Positions 7,152-17,237 of a DNA stretch of 64,000 bases are shown one piece after another (positions within the stretch are counted from its first letter, which is position 1; each line of letters starts with the position of its first letter). The position numbers and the translations under genes are program-made. The stretch comes from Bacteroides rodentium JCM 16496 (GTDB lineage Bacteria > Bacteroidota > Bacteroidia > Bacteroidales > Bacteroidaceae): positions 17,612 to 81,611 of the forward strand of contig NZ_BAKJ01000017.1 in the NCBI RefSeq assembly GCF_000614125.1. Reading direction: 5' to 3'. The notes beneath the pieces were generated by a model that was not told where the DNA came from, did no database searches, and saw only the letters and a list, made by a program, of their open reading frames with translations.

Positions 7152-9624
7152 CTATATAAATAAGTTCACATTGGCCTTGTCCGCACGTTCCATATAGGTA
7201 GCCACGCCGCCGATGGTTACTTCATCCAAAAGTTCTTCGTGCCGGATGCCCATCATGTCCATAGACATCTGGCAAGCGATGAATTCCACTCCCTGCGCCA
7301 ATGCCTGCGAGCGCAACGACTCCAGAGAATCCACTCCCTTGCGCTTCATCAGGAAGCGCATCATGCGGCTGCCCATGCCAAACATATTCATCTGCGACAA
7401 TTTCAGTTTCAAAGAGCTGGACGGCAGCATCATGCCGAACATCTTGCCGAAGAAGTCTTTCCGCACACTGGGTTTCCGCACTTTCTTCAAGACGTTCAGT
7501 CCCCAGAAGGTGAAGAAAATGGTTACTTTCTGTCCCGTTGCCGCTGCTCCGTTTGCCAGTACGAAGGTTGCCAGCGCTTTGTCCAGGTCGTCACTGAACA
7601 GAATCAGCGTCTTTCCCCTGCCCCCGGCTACCGGCATCCCGGAAGCCGCTACACAAGACGGAGCACCCTTCTCGATGACTACCGTATAGCGTCCCTTCTC
7701 GTCATGCTTCTCTATCAACTTATTTCCCGTCGTATCGCACCAGGCAGAGGCATCGCGGGCAAAACCGGCATCGGTAGCCACAATCTCCACACGCTCACCC
7801 GCAGCAATGCTGTCCATCGCCTTCTTCACCTGCATGATAGGTCCCGGGCATTGCAAGCCGCAAGCGTTTATCTTCAACGGTTCCTTCTTGGAAGCAGATG
7901 CCGCCGCAGGAACATCATCAGCAACAGCCTCTGCCGAAGAAGTAGAAGAACCGCCGCCTGCCGGAGCAGATGGAAACGGCAGAGGTGCTGTTGCCGTGGA
8001 GTAGGTCTTATACCCTCCTATCAGATTGCGTACATTGCGATAGCCGCGCCCCATCAGAATACGCTGAGCCAGATAACCGCGCAGCCCCACAGCGCAGAAA
8101 AGCACTACCGGCTTGTCCGCAGGTATCTCAGCCAGATGCTCGCGCATTTCATCCAACGGAATATTGACGGCTCCCGGAATGGTGCCGAAAGAGAACTCCT
8201 CGGGCGTACGGGTATCTATCAGCATCACTTTATCCTTCTCTTCCACCAGCGCGCCAGGAGATGACGGGCATAGCGCCGCTGATAATGTTCGACGCTGCAT
8301 ATCCGGCAATGGCGATGGGGTCTTTGGCCGAGGAGAAAGGAGGCGCGTATGTATGCTCCGTCTCCATCAAATCGTAGACTGTGCCACCCCGCTTGACGAG
8401 TCCGGCAATCTGGTCGATTCGCTTGTCCACTCCCTCGTAACCGATACATTGCGCACCATAGAGCTTGCCGGTTTTGGGATGGAAAGTCAGTTTCAGAGTC
8501 AACGGCAGGGCATCCGGATAGTAACCGGCATGAGATGCCGAGTGAGTTATCGAGCTTTGGTATTCCATGCCCCACTGTTTCAGGCGTTTGGCGGCAAGCC
8601 CCGTAGAGGCCACCGTCATGTCGAATACTTTGGCAATGGAGGTACCGATAGCTCCTTCGTAGGAGACGGTATTGCCGAACGCCATATTATCGGCCACAAT
8701 ACGCCCCTGGCGGTTGGCAGGATTTGCCAGGTAATTGAGCCAGGGCTTTCCGGTCAGCGGATGAGGATATTCGATGGCATCGCCCACGGCATAGATGTCT
8801 TTTTCGGAAGTCTCCAAGTGTTCGTCTACCCAGATGCCGCCCGTCTCGCCCAGCTTCAAGCCGGCTTGTTGCGCCAATGCCGTGGCAGGACGCACACCGA
8901 TGGAGAGCAGCACCATATCGGCAGGAATGGTCTTTCCGCTTTTCAGGAATACGGTGATTCCCCGGTCCGTACGCTTGAAGCGGGTTACGCCTTCTTCCAG
9001 ATAGAGGGAGACGCCTTTCTGCAACAAATGCTGATGGATGGGTGCCGCCATGGAGAAATCAATAGGCGCCATTACCTGGTTACCCATTTCGACTACGGAC
9101 ACATCTACACCGGCATGATGCAGGTTCTCTGCCATCTCCAATCCGATGAAACCGGCACCTACAACCACGGCACGTTTCACTTGCTTATCCGAAATATAAG
9201 CCTTGATATGATCGGTATCCTCTACATTGCGCAACGTGAAGATGCCTTCGGAATCGATTCCTTCCAAAGGCGGTCTCACCGGGTTGGCACCGGGAGAAAG
9301 CAAAAGTTTGTCATAACTCTCATCGTATTCCCTCCCCTCCGCATTGCGTATGGTAACGTTTTTGTCTTCGGGATGGATGGCAACGACCTCATTCTTGACA
9401 CGTACATCGATACGAAAACGCTTGCCGAAAGATTCGGGCGTCTGTACCAATAGCTTTTCGCGCTCGGCTATCACTCCACCTATATAATATGGTAAACCAC
9501 AATTGGCATACGAGATGTAAGGCCCCTTCTCCAATAAAAGGATTTCAGCCATTTCGTCCACTCTTCTCAGTCGGGCGGCAGCCGTGGCTCCACCTGCTAC
9601 ACCGCCAATGATTATATACTTCAT
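7152..9624 (-). CDS. CoA-disulfide reductase-like flavoprotein with rhodanese, TusA and DsrE domains (one frameshift)
   Basis: One gene of about 823 codons, interrupted once near 8250. Upstream part (8230-9624): FAD site IIIGGVAGGATAAARLRR, redox Cys42 in YANCGLPYYIGG as in CoA-disulfide reductases, NAD(P)H site VVVGAGFIGLEMAENL, and the dimerisation domain. After the frame change: rhodanese (LIDTRTPEEF, active loop CAVGLRG), TusA (INACGLQCPGPIMQVKKAMD) and a C-terminal DsrE/F domain (LILFSDDLDKALATFVLA). The family handles persulfide sulfur and thiol reduction. The first frame ends SWRAGGREG; the second resumes as LVEEKDKV. Joining them needs one base removed or two added, unlike most other breaks here. 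Probably a sequence error; if real, two separate polypeptides would result. Confidence 0.88.
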
Positions 9625-9736
9625 AATTCTTTGTTTTATGTTTGACGATGCAAAGAAAAGAATATTTTCTTATATTAAATAATTTCCAATGGAAAATAAT
9701 GTTAACCGGACTGTTTTCACAAGAATACCTATAAAA

Positions 9737-9788
9737 AAACGGATTACCGTGGACAACATCATCCGCGATAATCCGTTTCGTATATAAG
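9737..9788 (-). terminator. Terminator of the clostripain-family gene
   Basis: AAACGGATTA (9737-9746) pairs with TAATCCGTTT (9779-9788) around a 32-base loop. Read on the minus strand the stem is followed by seven T residues, so it ends transcription 15 bases after the stop at 9804. Confidence 0.65.
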
Positions 9789-9803
9789 TTTCCAGCCAGC
9801 TTC

Positions 9804-11009
9804 TTACCAGCCAATCCGAGAAAGGCCGGCAGCAGAATACCACGCCATTGAGCGATATGCCTTTGCAGCCCCTGGACTCTCTTCGAGAGAAGGAATATAG
9901 TGTGTGACGCCATGAGAACGTTCCATCGAAAACATGCCGTCCACTGCCGAATAAATCATAGGAGTAGTAGCCCAATAGCCCAAAGCAGCACGGAAAGCCT
10001 GCTTCCAATCATTCAGTACGGATGTATCTTCCACAAGTGCCTCCATCATTTCCACAAAATCGAAGTAACCCACATACAAGGAAGAATAGTAACTCCGACG
10101 ACGATCACAATCAAAGACTTGCCTACGGAGCGTTCCCCCATCCGTCGTCACTCCCGCCAAGGCAGTGCGGGTGGCAGAAGCCAAGTTCTCCAACTCCGAT
10201 GATTTCAGCACACAAACAGCTGTTCCTCCGGTCCAATTAGAGTTACTGATACCATTGCCCTTGTCATACTTATCTTGATATACAGCAAAATATTCGGAAG
10301 CAATCTTAGTCGCCGCACCTTCCTGGAACATATAAGGCATAATCTTGTCGTAAGGAGCACCGGGGCCCGGATTCTCAGCCGGAGAACCAATGTAGTAATC
10401 CGTATATTGCCTTAACGCATAAGCCACCTCCACAGACTGCATGAAGCAGGCATCAAACATAATAAAATCAAAATGAGGAGCTGTTTCCAATACAGATACC
10501 AAACCATCTATATTCATATAATGAGTACCGTTGCCGGTATCCTGACCTATCCAACGGGTAGAAGGCAACGGATTAGGTATCCATCCGTCACCGTGCGACC
10601 AATAGACCAAGCCATAGCTTCCCGCCTGATATCGGGTACTTTTAAACACATCGGCAAATACTTCCTGCGTTTCAGTAACCCCGACGGAATTACGGTCTTC
10701 ATACTCCTTGACAACCTTCTCTATAACATCGTTCCCTTTCTTTTCCAATTCTATCAGACGGGGGGATGAACCGGTATCCACATAAACCAACAGATGCATG
10801 CCCAAAGTATTCATCTGCGCCCATCCTTCCTTCATTTCATTCAAATCCCCAGAAGCGAAGTTGGACAAACTATTATCTGCCGCCATATAAACCAATACCG
10901 TACGCCTGTCCTCAACCGGAGGCTCCGGAATAGGCTCATCACCACCCTTACAAGCAGTCAGTACGATAGGAAGGAAAAAAGAAAGAATCAAATATAACTT
11001 TGTTCTCAT
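9804..11009 (-). CDS. Clostripain-family (C11) cysteine peptidase lipoprotein
   Basis: From the ATG at 11009 the protein has 401 residues. A lipoprotein signal ends LTAC at Cys20. The peptidase core follows: VLVYMAADNSLSNFA, the catalytic His in YWSHGDGW and the catalytic Cys in FDACFMQSVEVAYALR, with ADNSLSNFASGDLNEM typical of C11 enzymes. Such surface or periplasmic lipoproteins are common in Bacteroides, related to fragipain; their targets are usually unknown. A TTG two codons upstream (11015) is the only other start and is less likely. The next gene upstream (11055-11453) is in the same direction. Confidence 0.9.
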   Translation of the reverse strand: MRTKLYLILSFFLPIVLTACKGGDEPIPEPPVEDRRTVLVYMAADNSLSNFASGDLNEMKEGWAQMNTLGMHLLVYVDTGSSPRLIELEKKGNDVIEKVVKEYEDRNSVGVTETQEVFADVFKSTRYQAGSYGLVYWSHGDGWIPNPLPSTRWIGQDTGNGTHYMNIDGLVSVLETAPHFDFIMFDACFMQSVEVAYALRQYTDYYIGSPAENPGPGAPYDKIMPYMFQEGAATKIASEYFAVYQDKYDKGNGISNSNWTGGTAVCVLKSSELENLASATRTALAGVTTDGGTLRRQVFDCDRRRSYYSSLYVGYFDFVEMMEALVEDTSVLNDWKQAFRAALGYWATTPMIYSAVDGMFSMERSHGVTHYIPSLEESPGAAKAYRSMAWYSAAGLSRIGW

Positions 11010-11054
11010 AATCAAAATAATAATTTAAAAAAGAGTTGGACACTCACGACATTC

Positions 11055-11453
11055 CTATTCCTGAGGTTTCGTAAACATAAAGATATCCGGCTTCACCACC
11101 TGCAAAACCATATTCTTACTCTTCTTATACTTGCCTTTTACCTTTACAGCCTCTTTTTCCAACTTTTTCTTGTTTTCAGAGAAATAAATCATGCAAGTAT
11201 AGTCCGGCTTCTTCAGATTGTACTCCAGATAGTTCTTGAGCTGGTAGGTGTATAAATCACGCTTGGGCAAGAATCCATTCTTATCCAGCTCCACGCTGTC
11301 CAGCACCTGGATGTCTGTATAATATACGATGGAGTCATTGAAAGAAGCCGCCACACCAAAAGCATATACAGCCTTTTCCTTATTTTTCATTGTAAAAGCC
11401 GAGCACAACGCAAAAACCAAAGCTACGGCACAAAGTACACGAACGTATTTCAT
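11055..11453 (-). CDS. Small exported protein of unknown function
   Basis: A 132-residue protein with a signal peptide (residues 1-19, VRVLCAVALVFALCSA). The mature domain is basic with a Lys-rich stretch (KKKLEKEAVKVKGKYKKSK) and a repeated Tyr pattern (LYTYQLKNYLEYNL). No motif recognised. It has its own -7 box (11492-11499) and lies 45 bases upstream of the clostripain-type lipoprotein gene, so the two may form one unit. Confidence 0.75.
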   Translation of the reverse strand: MKYVRVLCAVALVFALCSAFTMKNKEKAVYAFGVAASFNDSIVYYTDIQVLDSVELDKNGFLPKRDLYTYQLKNYLEYNLKKPDYTCMIYFSENKKKLEKEAVKVKGKYKKSKNMVLQVVKPDIFMFTKPQE

Positions 11454-11491
11454 TGAGTTATGAGTTATAAGTTATGAATTATCAATGGGGG

Positions 11492-11499
11492 CAAAGATA
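11492..11499 (-). promoter_or_regulatory. -7 box for the gene at 11055-11453
   Basis: TATCTTTG on the minus strand, a full TAnnTTTG match, 38 bases upstream of the ATG. It lies just beside the rpoD terminator stem. Confidence 0.6.
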
Positions 11500-11501
11500 T
11501 A

Positions 11502-11537
11502 AAAAAACCGCACGCCTACTAAAGACGTACGGTTTTT
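11502..11537 (-). terminator. Terminator of rpoD
   Basis: AAACCGCACG and CGTACGGTTT form a 10-bp stem with one mismatch around a short loop, followed on the minus strand by a T-run. It sits 36 bases past the rpoD stop. Confidence 0.7.
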
Positions 11538-11573
11538 AATTCCTTCTATTTGTCGGAAACTGATATTTCTTAT

Positions 11574-12433
11574 TTATCCCAAATAAGATTTGAGCAATTT
11601 GCTACGATTACTTTGTCTTAATCTTCTGATTGCTTTTTCCTTAATCTGACGCACACGCTCACGGGTCAAGCCGAATTTGTCGCCGATTTCCTCTAATGTC
11701 ATTTCCTGTTGTCCGATACCGAAAAACATCTGTATGATTTCTTTTTCCCTATCGGTTAACGTAGAAAGAGCTCTATCAATTTCCCTCGCAAGAGACTCGT
11801 TCACCAAAGAGCGGTCGGCCATAGGGGAGTCGTCGTTGACCAGTACATCGAGCAAGCTGTTGTCCTCTCCTTCTACGAAAGGTGCGTCCACCGAAATGTG
11901 ACGACCGGACACCTTCAGCGTATCAGAGATTTTGTCAACAGGGATTTCCAGTTCATCGGCAAGCTCTTCGGGAGACGGACGACGTTCGTTTTCCTGCTCG
12001 AACTTGGAGAAGGCCTTGCTGATTTTATTCAGCGAGCCTACCTGGTTCAACGGAAGACGTACAATACGCGACTGCTCTGCCAAAGCCTGCAGAATGGACT
12101 GACGTATCCACCATACTGCATAACTGATGAACTTGAAACCACGTGTTTCATCGAACTTTTCGGCAGCTTGATCAGTCCTAAATTACCCTCGTTAATCAAG
12201 TCGGGCAAACTCAAACCTTGGTTCTGGTACTGCTTGGCCACAGATACAACGAAACGCAGATTGGCACGTGTCAATTTCTCCAGTGCAACACGGTCACCCT
12301 TGCGGATGCGCTGAGCGAGCTCCACTTCCTCTTCAACAGTAATGAGGTCTTCGCGACCGATTTCCTGCAAATACTTGTCAAGAGAAGCGCTCTCTCTGTT
12401 AGTGATACTTTTTGTAATTTTAAGTTGTCTCAT
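11574..12433 (-). CDS. rpoD: Primary sigma factor RpoD (sigma-ABfr), frameshifted in this sequence
   Basis: The two overlapping frames join into a 286-residue protein, the normal size of the Bacteroides housekeeping sigma, which lacks region 1.1. Visible: region 1.2 ([20 protein letters not shown]), region 2 ([20 protein letters not shown], then [11 protein letters not shown]), region 3 and region 4 ([20 protein letters not shown]). After GLIK the frame breaks near 12168: the DNA reads AAG-CTGCC where AAG-GCT-GCC-GAA (KAAEKF) is expected. One G is missing. The gene is essential, so this is almost certainly a base-call or assembly error. A promoter lies at 12457-12485 and a terminator at 11502-11537. 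Confidence 0.93.
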
Positions 12434-12456
12434 TCTTATAATACAGATTTGGGTTG

Positions 12457-12485
12457 CAAAGGTACGACAAATTATTTTGTTACAA
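12457..12485 (-). promoter_or_regulatory. rpoD promoter
   Basis: On the minus strand: TTG at 12485-12483, an 18-base spacer and TACCTTTG at 12464-12457. This fits the Bacteroidales TTTG / TAnnTTTG pattern, 24 bases before the ATG. Confidence 0.65.
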
Positions 12486-12535
12486 TAATTTTATCCCAAC
12501 TTTTTCACCTTATTTATATCTTGTCCTATATAACA

Positions 12536-12575
12536 AAAAGGATGCCGGTATGTATTGTACCGACATCCCCTTTTT
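12536..12575. terminator. Hairpin between htrA and rpoD
   Basis: GGATGCCGGTA pairs with TACCGACATCC (one bulge), flanked by A4 on the left and T5 on the right; it can work on both strands. It probably ends the htrA transcript, which runs leftwards from 14277. Confidence 0.6.
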
Positions 12576-12608
12576 CGCTATTGTTAGCTAATATTACAAC
12601 CCTTTTTA

Positions 12609-12742
12609 TTTACGATTTGACGATGCACAATGTACGATTGAATTTACCACCCTATTATTATTGCATCCAATACCTATTATCTTCTTTACTCCCTCTCCGA
12701 CTTCAATCGTAAATTGTACATTGTAAATCGTCAAATCGTAAA
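12609..12742. repeat. Imperfect long inverted repeat downstream of htrA
   Basis: Left arm 12609-12642 (TTTACGATTTGACGATG...) is complementary, with some gaps, to 12702-12742 (...CAAATCGTAAA). The gene-free 12434-12747 interval holds only the rpoD promoter, the hairpin at 12536 and this repeat. Confidence 0.6.
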
Positions 12743-12747
12743 TATCC

Positions 12748-14277
12748 TTATTCTTGAGTCAAATCAACGGCATACATTGCACGTTTTCCTGACGGGAACA
12801 TACCGGTGATGAACAAACCTTGCTCAGGAGACTTTCTTGCCTCTTTCATCGCCTTTTCCAAATCGTCCACCGTCTTCATCGGCACTCCATTGGCTTTCAG
12901 AATGATGAAGCCCTTGCGGATACCTGCATCGGCCATCTTGCCACTGGTAACCCCGGTAACTTCCAGACCGTAACCCAGGTTCAACTGCTTCTTCAGCTCG
13001 GAAGATACGGGCTTAAAGGCTGCACCCAGGATTTCCATTCCGGCATCCTTCACTACCTTCGTAGTGCCTTGCTCATTCTTCAGCGTGATTTCGAATTCCT
13101 TTTCCTTCTTGTCACGAACTACCGTTACCTTCACTTTGTCGCCCGGACGGTGTTTTGCCAGCATTTCCTGCAAATCCGAGAATTTGTGAAGCTTCTTACC
13201 GTTCAATGCTATGATTACATCGTTTTCCTTCAAGACGCCGGCAGCGGAACCACCTTCAACAACTTCGGCCACATAGATACCCTCTTTCACGCCAAGTTCG
13301 TCGGCCTTCTTCTTCAGCTCTTCGGTCCAGCGTTCGTCCATCTGCAGGTCTGTGCTCAAATCACTGCCCTTGATGCCAAGGAGCGCGCGTTGCACGGTAC
13401 CAAACTGTTTCAAGTCGGCTACCACCTTTGTCATAATGCTGGTAGGGATGGCAAAACCATAGCCGGAATAAGCGCCCGTGGGTGAGTAAAGCATAGCATT
13501 GATACCAACCAGCTCGCCTTTGGCATTCACCAACGCACCACCACTATTACCTTGGTTGATGGCAGCATCCGTCTGAATGAAAGACTGGATGTTTGCAGCT
13601 TGTCCGTTGGAGGCAGAAGAGCCAATGGAGCGGGCTTTTGCACTGACGATACCGGCTGTTACGGTAGAGTTCAGGTTGAACGGATTACCTACCGCCAATA
13701 CCCATTCTCCCACCTTCAACTGGTCGGAGTCACCAACCGGAATTGTCGGGAAGTCATCCCCTTCAATCTTAATCAATGCCAAGTCCGTACTGGGGTCAGT
13801 ACCGATGATGCGTCCTTTCAGCTCACGGTCGTCATTCAGTTTCACGGTGATTTCATCAGCACCTTCCACCACGTGATTGTTCGTCACAATATATCCGTCT
13901 TTGGAGATGATGACACCCGAACCGAAACCTACACGCGGCTGGGTCTGTATCTGGCGCTGGCGTCCGCGCCCGTCTCCAAAGAAGAAGTCAAAAATATCCG
14001 GCTGTTCTTGCACCGTCTGAGTCTTGCTCAACTGAGTGGCACGTATATGCACTACAGCATGGAGCGAGCTCTCCGCTGCTTGTGTCAAATCCACAGGCTG
14101 GGCATCCGTTGCATGGAAAGCTGCCGGCAGCAAATTATTCGGGTTCTGTTGGAACAACTCGCTGAATGCGGCAGGCTTTTCCTTATTCAGCATCTTATAA
14201 GTGGTCAATCCAGCCACTCCAGAGCTCAGGAGCACGATGGCCGCAACTCCAAGGATGTTTTTTGTTGTCTGTTTCAT
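12748..14277 (-). CDS. HtrA/DegP-type periplasmic serine endoprotease
   Basis: From the ATG at 14277 (KQTTKNILGVAA...) the protein is 509 residues. An N-terminal signal/anchor helix is followed by a trypsin-like domain with the full triad: His in IVTNNHVVEG, Asp in STDLALIKI and Ser in NQGNSGGALV. Two PDZ domains follow (GIYVAEVVEGGSAAGVLKEN and VTGVTSGKMADAGIRKG). It degrades or refolds damaged envelope proteins. The 12 extra codons up to 14313 are out of keeping with a signal peptide. No heat-shock operator was recognised upstream. Confidence 0.95.
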   Translation of the reverse strand: MKQTTKNILGVAAIVLLSSGVAGLTTYKMLNKEKPAAFSELFQQNPNNLLPAAFHATDAQPVDLTQAAESSLHAVVHIRATQLSKTQTVQEQPDIFDFFFGDGRGRQRQIQTQPRVGFGSGVIISKDGYIVTNNHVVEGADEITVKLNDDRELKGRIIGTDPSTDLALIKIEGDDFPTIPVGDSDQLKVGEWVLAVGNPFNLNSTVTAGIVSAKARSIGSSASNGQAANIQSFIQTDAAINQGNSGGALVNAKGELVGINAMLYSPTGAYSGYGFAIPTSIMTKVVADLKQFGTVQRALLGIKGSDLSTDLQMDERWTEELKKKADELGVKEGIYVAEVVEGGSAAGVLKENDVIIALNGKKLHKFSDLQEMLAKHRPGDKVKVTVVRDKKEKEFEITLKNEQGTTKVVKDAGMEILGAAFKPVSSELKKQLNLGYGLEVTGVTSGKMADAGIRKGFIILKANGVPMKTVDDLEKAMKEARKSPEQGLFITGMFPSGKRAMYAVDLTQE

Positions 14278-14490
14278 ACTATTCTTCCTATTCTTTAAAT
14301 TGTTAATATTCAAGTTTCGTTTAACATTACGACGTTAAAATAACGACAAAAAACGTTCAGTTATTCCGCTTGTCACTCTTTTTTGTTCTCTTTTAACAGA
14401 GGATATTTAGGGCTTAACAGCGGTTAACGGCAAAGACTGACAAATTAGCATTTATGTACGATTGCCGACTGTTAACGAACTGACAGATAG

Positions 14491-14600
14491 TACACTTTCA
14501 CCACAGAGGACACAGAGGCGCACAGGGTTCTTTTTGAATCGACAATTCATAATTCAAAAAAAAACCTGTGCGCCTCTGTGTCCTCTGTGGTGAAAGTGTA
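14491..14600. repeat. Perfect 36-bp-armed inverted repeat
   Basis: Arms 14491-14526 and 14565-14600 are perfect complements, built on CACCACAGAGGACACAGAGG. The stem lies 13 bases past the stop of the transglutaminase-like gene and upstream of htrA. The same word recurs at 17139-17231. It is too long for an ordinary terminator and has no T-run. The rest of 14278-14490 shows no gene. Confidence 0.85.
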
Positions 14601-14612
14601 ACGGGTACCGCC

Positions 14613-15947
14613 TTAATAATTCAAGTAATCAATGTCCATGTGGTAATCCCACTGCGGGAAATAGAGGTTACCTCCCTCCCACTCCACCTCGCCACGCTGG
14701 AAGTCGACGGTCTCGCTGCGGGGATACTGCTTTTCGGGCTGTAGCGGCATGCCGTAATCAGCGTTCACAATCATGCGCCAGGAGTCTATACCACCCAGGA
14801 AGAAGTATTCTTCGTCGGCATTGCGGGCAAAGGCAGGAATGCCGAATGACTGGTCGGCAGGCACCCACCCCACACCCTCAAAGTAGACTTCCGCCCAATC
14901 GTGCAGATTCCATGCACGGGGATGCATCATGAAGCCGCTCTGGAAATGTGCGGGAATGCCACTGATGCGGCAAAGCGTAATGAACAGCAGGCTGACTTGG
15001 CCACAGTCTCCGTGACGGTTGTCCAACACATATTCCGGAATATTCTCAATGGTGGAATATTCGCGTGCAGAGGCCCACGGGAAGTTGTCGTTCACCCAAC
15101 GGAAGATACGTTTGGCTTTCAGGTAGGGGTTGGTTTCACCGGCTGTCAATTTGGCAGCAAGTTCGCGCAAACGCGGGGAAAAGACGATATGCTTCTCACG
15201 CTCGGCAGTATATTCCTTATAAAGGGCGGTCGTCGTATCATAGGGCTGCACGTCTTCCGGCTTCAGATTATGCCATTCGCCGTTGGCGGTAAACTCAAAG
15301 GTTTCGGAGAATACGGTCGGCTCGCCTTCGACAGCACGTTTCTCCATGTACAATGTACTGTGACGGCACTCGGGCGATGAAAAGGTGTATTGCGGTTCGC
15401 TGGCCGAAATGAACTTGACATCCTGCTGCCGGGCCTGGTCCTGACGGGGATAGGGCAACCAGCAACGGATGATTTTCCCGGCAGGCACGGCATTGGTATC
15501 CACGGTCAACGTGTAGGTGACGCGCATGCGCTTCGGCGCAACAATGGCCTTGCCCCCTTTCTTCACAGCAGAAATGATTTCGGGCAGGTTCTCCATATTC
15601 ACCTTCTCGCTACCACTCGGCGAAGTGCCTTCCTTGGCTATCTTGATGTCATAGCAAGTGGAGTCCACACGAAACAGATTAGGTCCGGCATTGCGGAAAT
15701 AGCGTTTCTCTCCATCCAGCATCATGCACTCCAAAGCTTTGGAGTCTTCCCACTGGCGCATCTGCTCATCGGTCACGTCGGGAATATACTTGCGGATATA
15801 GTCCTTCACCTGGGATTCCGTCATACAGAAATCCGTAAGCAGACGTTGGTGCAGGTCGTCCTCCCAATTATAGGGCTTGCTCTCGGGCTTCGTGCTGCAT
15901 GCAGAAGCCATCACAAACAGAGCGACGGTATACAATAGCTTTCTCAT
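14613..15947 (-). CDS. Transglutaminase-like lipoprotein
   Basis: A 444-residue protein with a lipoprotein signal ending ASAC (Cys17). The C-terminal half has the transglutaminase-like cysteine-protease core with Cys in RHGDCGQVSLLF, His in NLHDWAEVYFEGVGW and Asp in VPADQSFG. The N-terminal half is unassigned. It is the last gene of a three-gene unit and overlaps the epimerase by 4 bases (ATGA). With an NlpC/P60 peptidase and an L-Ala-D/L-Glu epimerase upstream, it probably acts on cell-wall peptides or glycopeptides in the periplasm; the substrate is inferred from context only. Confidence 0.88.
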   Translation of the reverse strand: MRKLLYTVALFVMASACSTKPESKPYNWEDDLHQRLLTDFCMTESQVKDYIRKYIPDVTDEQMRQWEDSKALECMMLDGEKRYFRNAGPNLFRVDSTCYDIKIAKEGTSPSGSEKVNMENLPEIISAVKKGGKAIVAPKRMRVTYTLTVDTNAVPAGKIIRCWLPYPRQDQARQQDVKFISASEPQYTFSSPECRHSTLYMEKRAVEGEPTVFSETFEFTANGEWHNLKPEDVQPYDTTTALYKEYTAEREKHIVFSPRLRELAAKLTAGETNPYLKAKRIFRWVNDNFPWASAREYSTIENIPEYVLDNRHGDCGQVSLLFITLCRISGIPAHFQSGFMMHPRAWNLHDWAEVYFEGVGWVPADQSFGIPAFARNADEEYFFLGGIDSWRMIVNADYGMPLQPEKQYPRSETVDFQRGEVEWEGGNLYFPQWDYHMDIDYLNY

Positions 15948-17116
15948 AACTTCACCACTCCAATACCCGGCAAATCGGGCAACGTTATCTTACCTTTCAC
16001 AACCTCCATACCCTTGAAACGGTCGTTCGCAATCAACAGACTGCCGTCCAAGTCGGCAAAGTCCACTGCCGGAGAGAATTGGGAGGCAGCGGTAATGGCA
16101 CAAGAGGTCTCGGTCATACAGCCTACCATCACTTTCATGCCCAATGCACGTGCCAAAGTCACCATCTTCCAGGCTTCGCGCATGCCGGTACACTTCATCA
16201 GCTTGATGTTGATGCCCGTGAAGGCGCCCTTCAATCCTGCCACATCCTTCAGACGCTGGATGGACTCATCGGCAAATACGGGCAACGGGCTTTGCTGGGT
16301 GACCCATGCAATATCGTCCAGTTGTTCCTTGGGCATCGGTTGCTCTATCATGACAATTCCTTTTTCGTGCAGCCAGTGTATCATATCGAGCGCATGATGT
16401 TTGTCCTTCCAGCCCTGGTTGGCATCAATGGCAATCGGAAGGTCCGTCACCGAACGGATGGTCTCTATCATTTCCTTGTCGTTCTCCCGCCCCAGCTTCA
16501 CTTTAAGGATATTAAACCGGTCGGCACACTCTTTCGTCTTTTCACGCACCACGTCGACCGTATCAATGCCGATGGTGAAAGTTGTAGAGGGAGCCTTCTC
16601 CTTGTCCAACCCCCATATCTTATACCAGGGGGCTTGCAACAGTTTGCCCACAAGGTCGTGCAAGGCGATGTCCACAGCAGTTTTGGCAGCGGAATCCCCT
16701 GCCGAGAGGCTGTCTATATAAGCCAGTATGTCTTCCAGCTGAAAGGGGTCTGAGAATCGACCGATGACATCCTGCACCTTCTTCAGAAAAGCCAGCACAC
16801 TGTCCATCGTGCCCAGTTCGTGTTGCAGGTACGGGGGCATGGAGGCTTCACCATAACCGATAATGCCATCATATTCTATCTCGACCTGAACGTCGGGAGT
16901 GGTAGTACGCGAGTAGGTGGCCACTGTAAAGACATGGCGCAATTTCAGTTCATAGGGGAAGAAACGCAGTTTCATCTTGGGAGTTACACCTGTCCTGCTG
17001 TTCACGTTGAACAAGGAAGGAGCGTCATTTCCTCCGGCAAATACATGATTGATTGCCATGCCTGAGCCGAGTGCGGCAAAGGTGGCGGTTTTCAGGAAAT
17101 CTCTTCTGTTTGACAT
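15944..17116 (-). CDS. Dipeptide epimerase (L-Ala-D/L-Glu epimerase-like), exported
   Basis: From the ATG at 17116 the protein is 390 residues and begins MSNRRDFLKTATFAALGSG, a Tat-type signal (RR followed by FLK). The rest is an enolase-superfamily barrel: general base in ILKVKLG (KxK), metal ligands in AIDANQGW, MIEQPMP and FADES, and the second base in NIKLMKC. This matches the dipeptide epimerases that convert L-Ala-D-Glu from murein to L-Ala-L-Glu. An upstream GTG start (17155) would place 13 residues before the Tat signal and lies in the hairpin, so it is unlikely. Confidence 0.92.
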   Translation of the reverse strand: MSNRRDFLKTATFAALGSGMAINHVFAGGNDAPSLFNVNSRTGVTPKMKLRFFPYELKLRHVFTVATYSRTTTPDVQVEIEYDGIIGYGEASMPPYLQHELGTMDSVLAFLKKVQDVIGRFSDPFQLEDILAYIDSLSAGDSAAKTAVDIALHDLVGKLLQAPWYKIWGLDKEKAPSTTFTIGIDTVDVVREKTKECADRFNILKVKLGRENDKEMIETIRSVTDLPIAIDANQGWKDKHHALDMIHWLHEKGIVMIEQPMPKEQLDDIAWVTQQSPLPVFADESIQRLKDVAGLKGAFTGINIKLMKCTGMREAWKMVTLARALGMKVMVGCMTETSCAITAASQFSPAVDFADLDGSLLIANDRFKGMEVVKGKITLPDLPGIGVVKL

Positions 17117-17138
17117 ATATGTAGATATTGGGAGGAGA

Positions 17139-17231
17139 TTCACCACAGAGGACACAGAGGCGCACAGAGCTCTTTCTTTTTTGTCACAGATATTATAAAA
17201 CTCTGTGCTACTTTGTGTCCTCTGTGGTGAA
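17139..17231. repeat. 31-bp-armed inverted repeat
   Basis: Arms 17139-17169 and 17201-17231 are complementary with three mismatches and carry the same CACCACAGAGGACACA word as the repeat at 14491-14600. It fills the gap between the NlpC/P60 gene and the epimerase gene. Confidence 0.8.
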
Positions 17232-17237
17232 CCTCAA

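Noticed and set aside
8230..8309. Separate start for the rhodanese-TusA-DsrE half
   Set aside because: The residues before LVEEKDKV in that frame are the flavoprotein sequence read out of frame, not a real N-terminus.
12609..12742. rRNA or tRNA fragment
   Set aside because: No tRNA or rRNA signature; only complementary AT-rich words.
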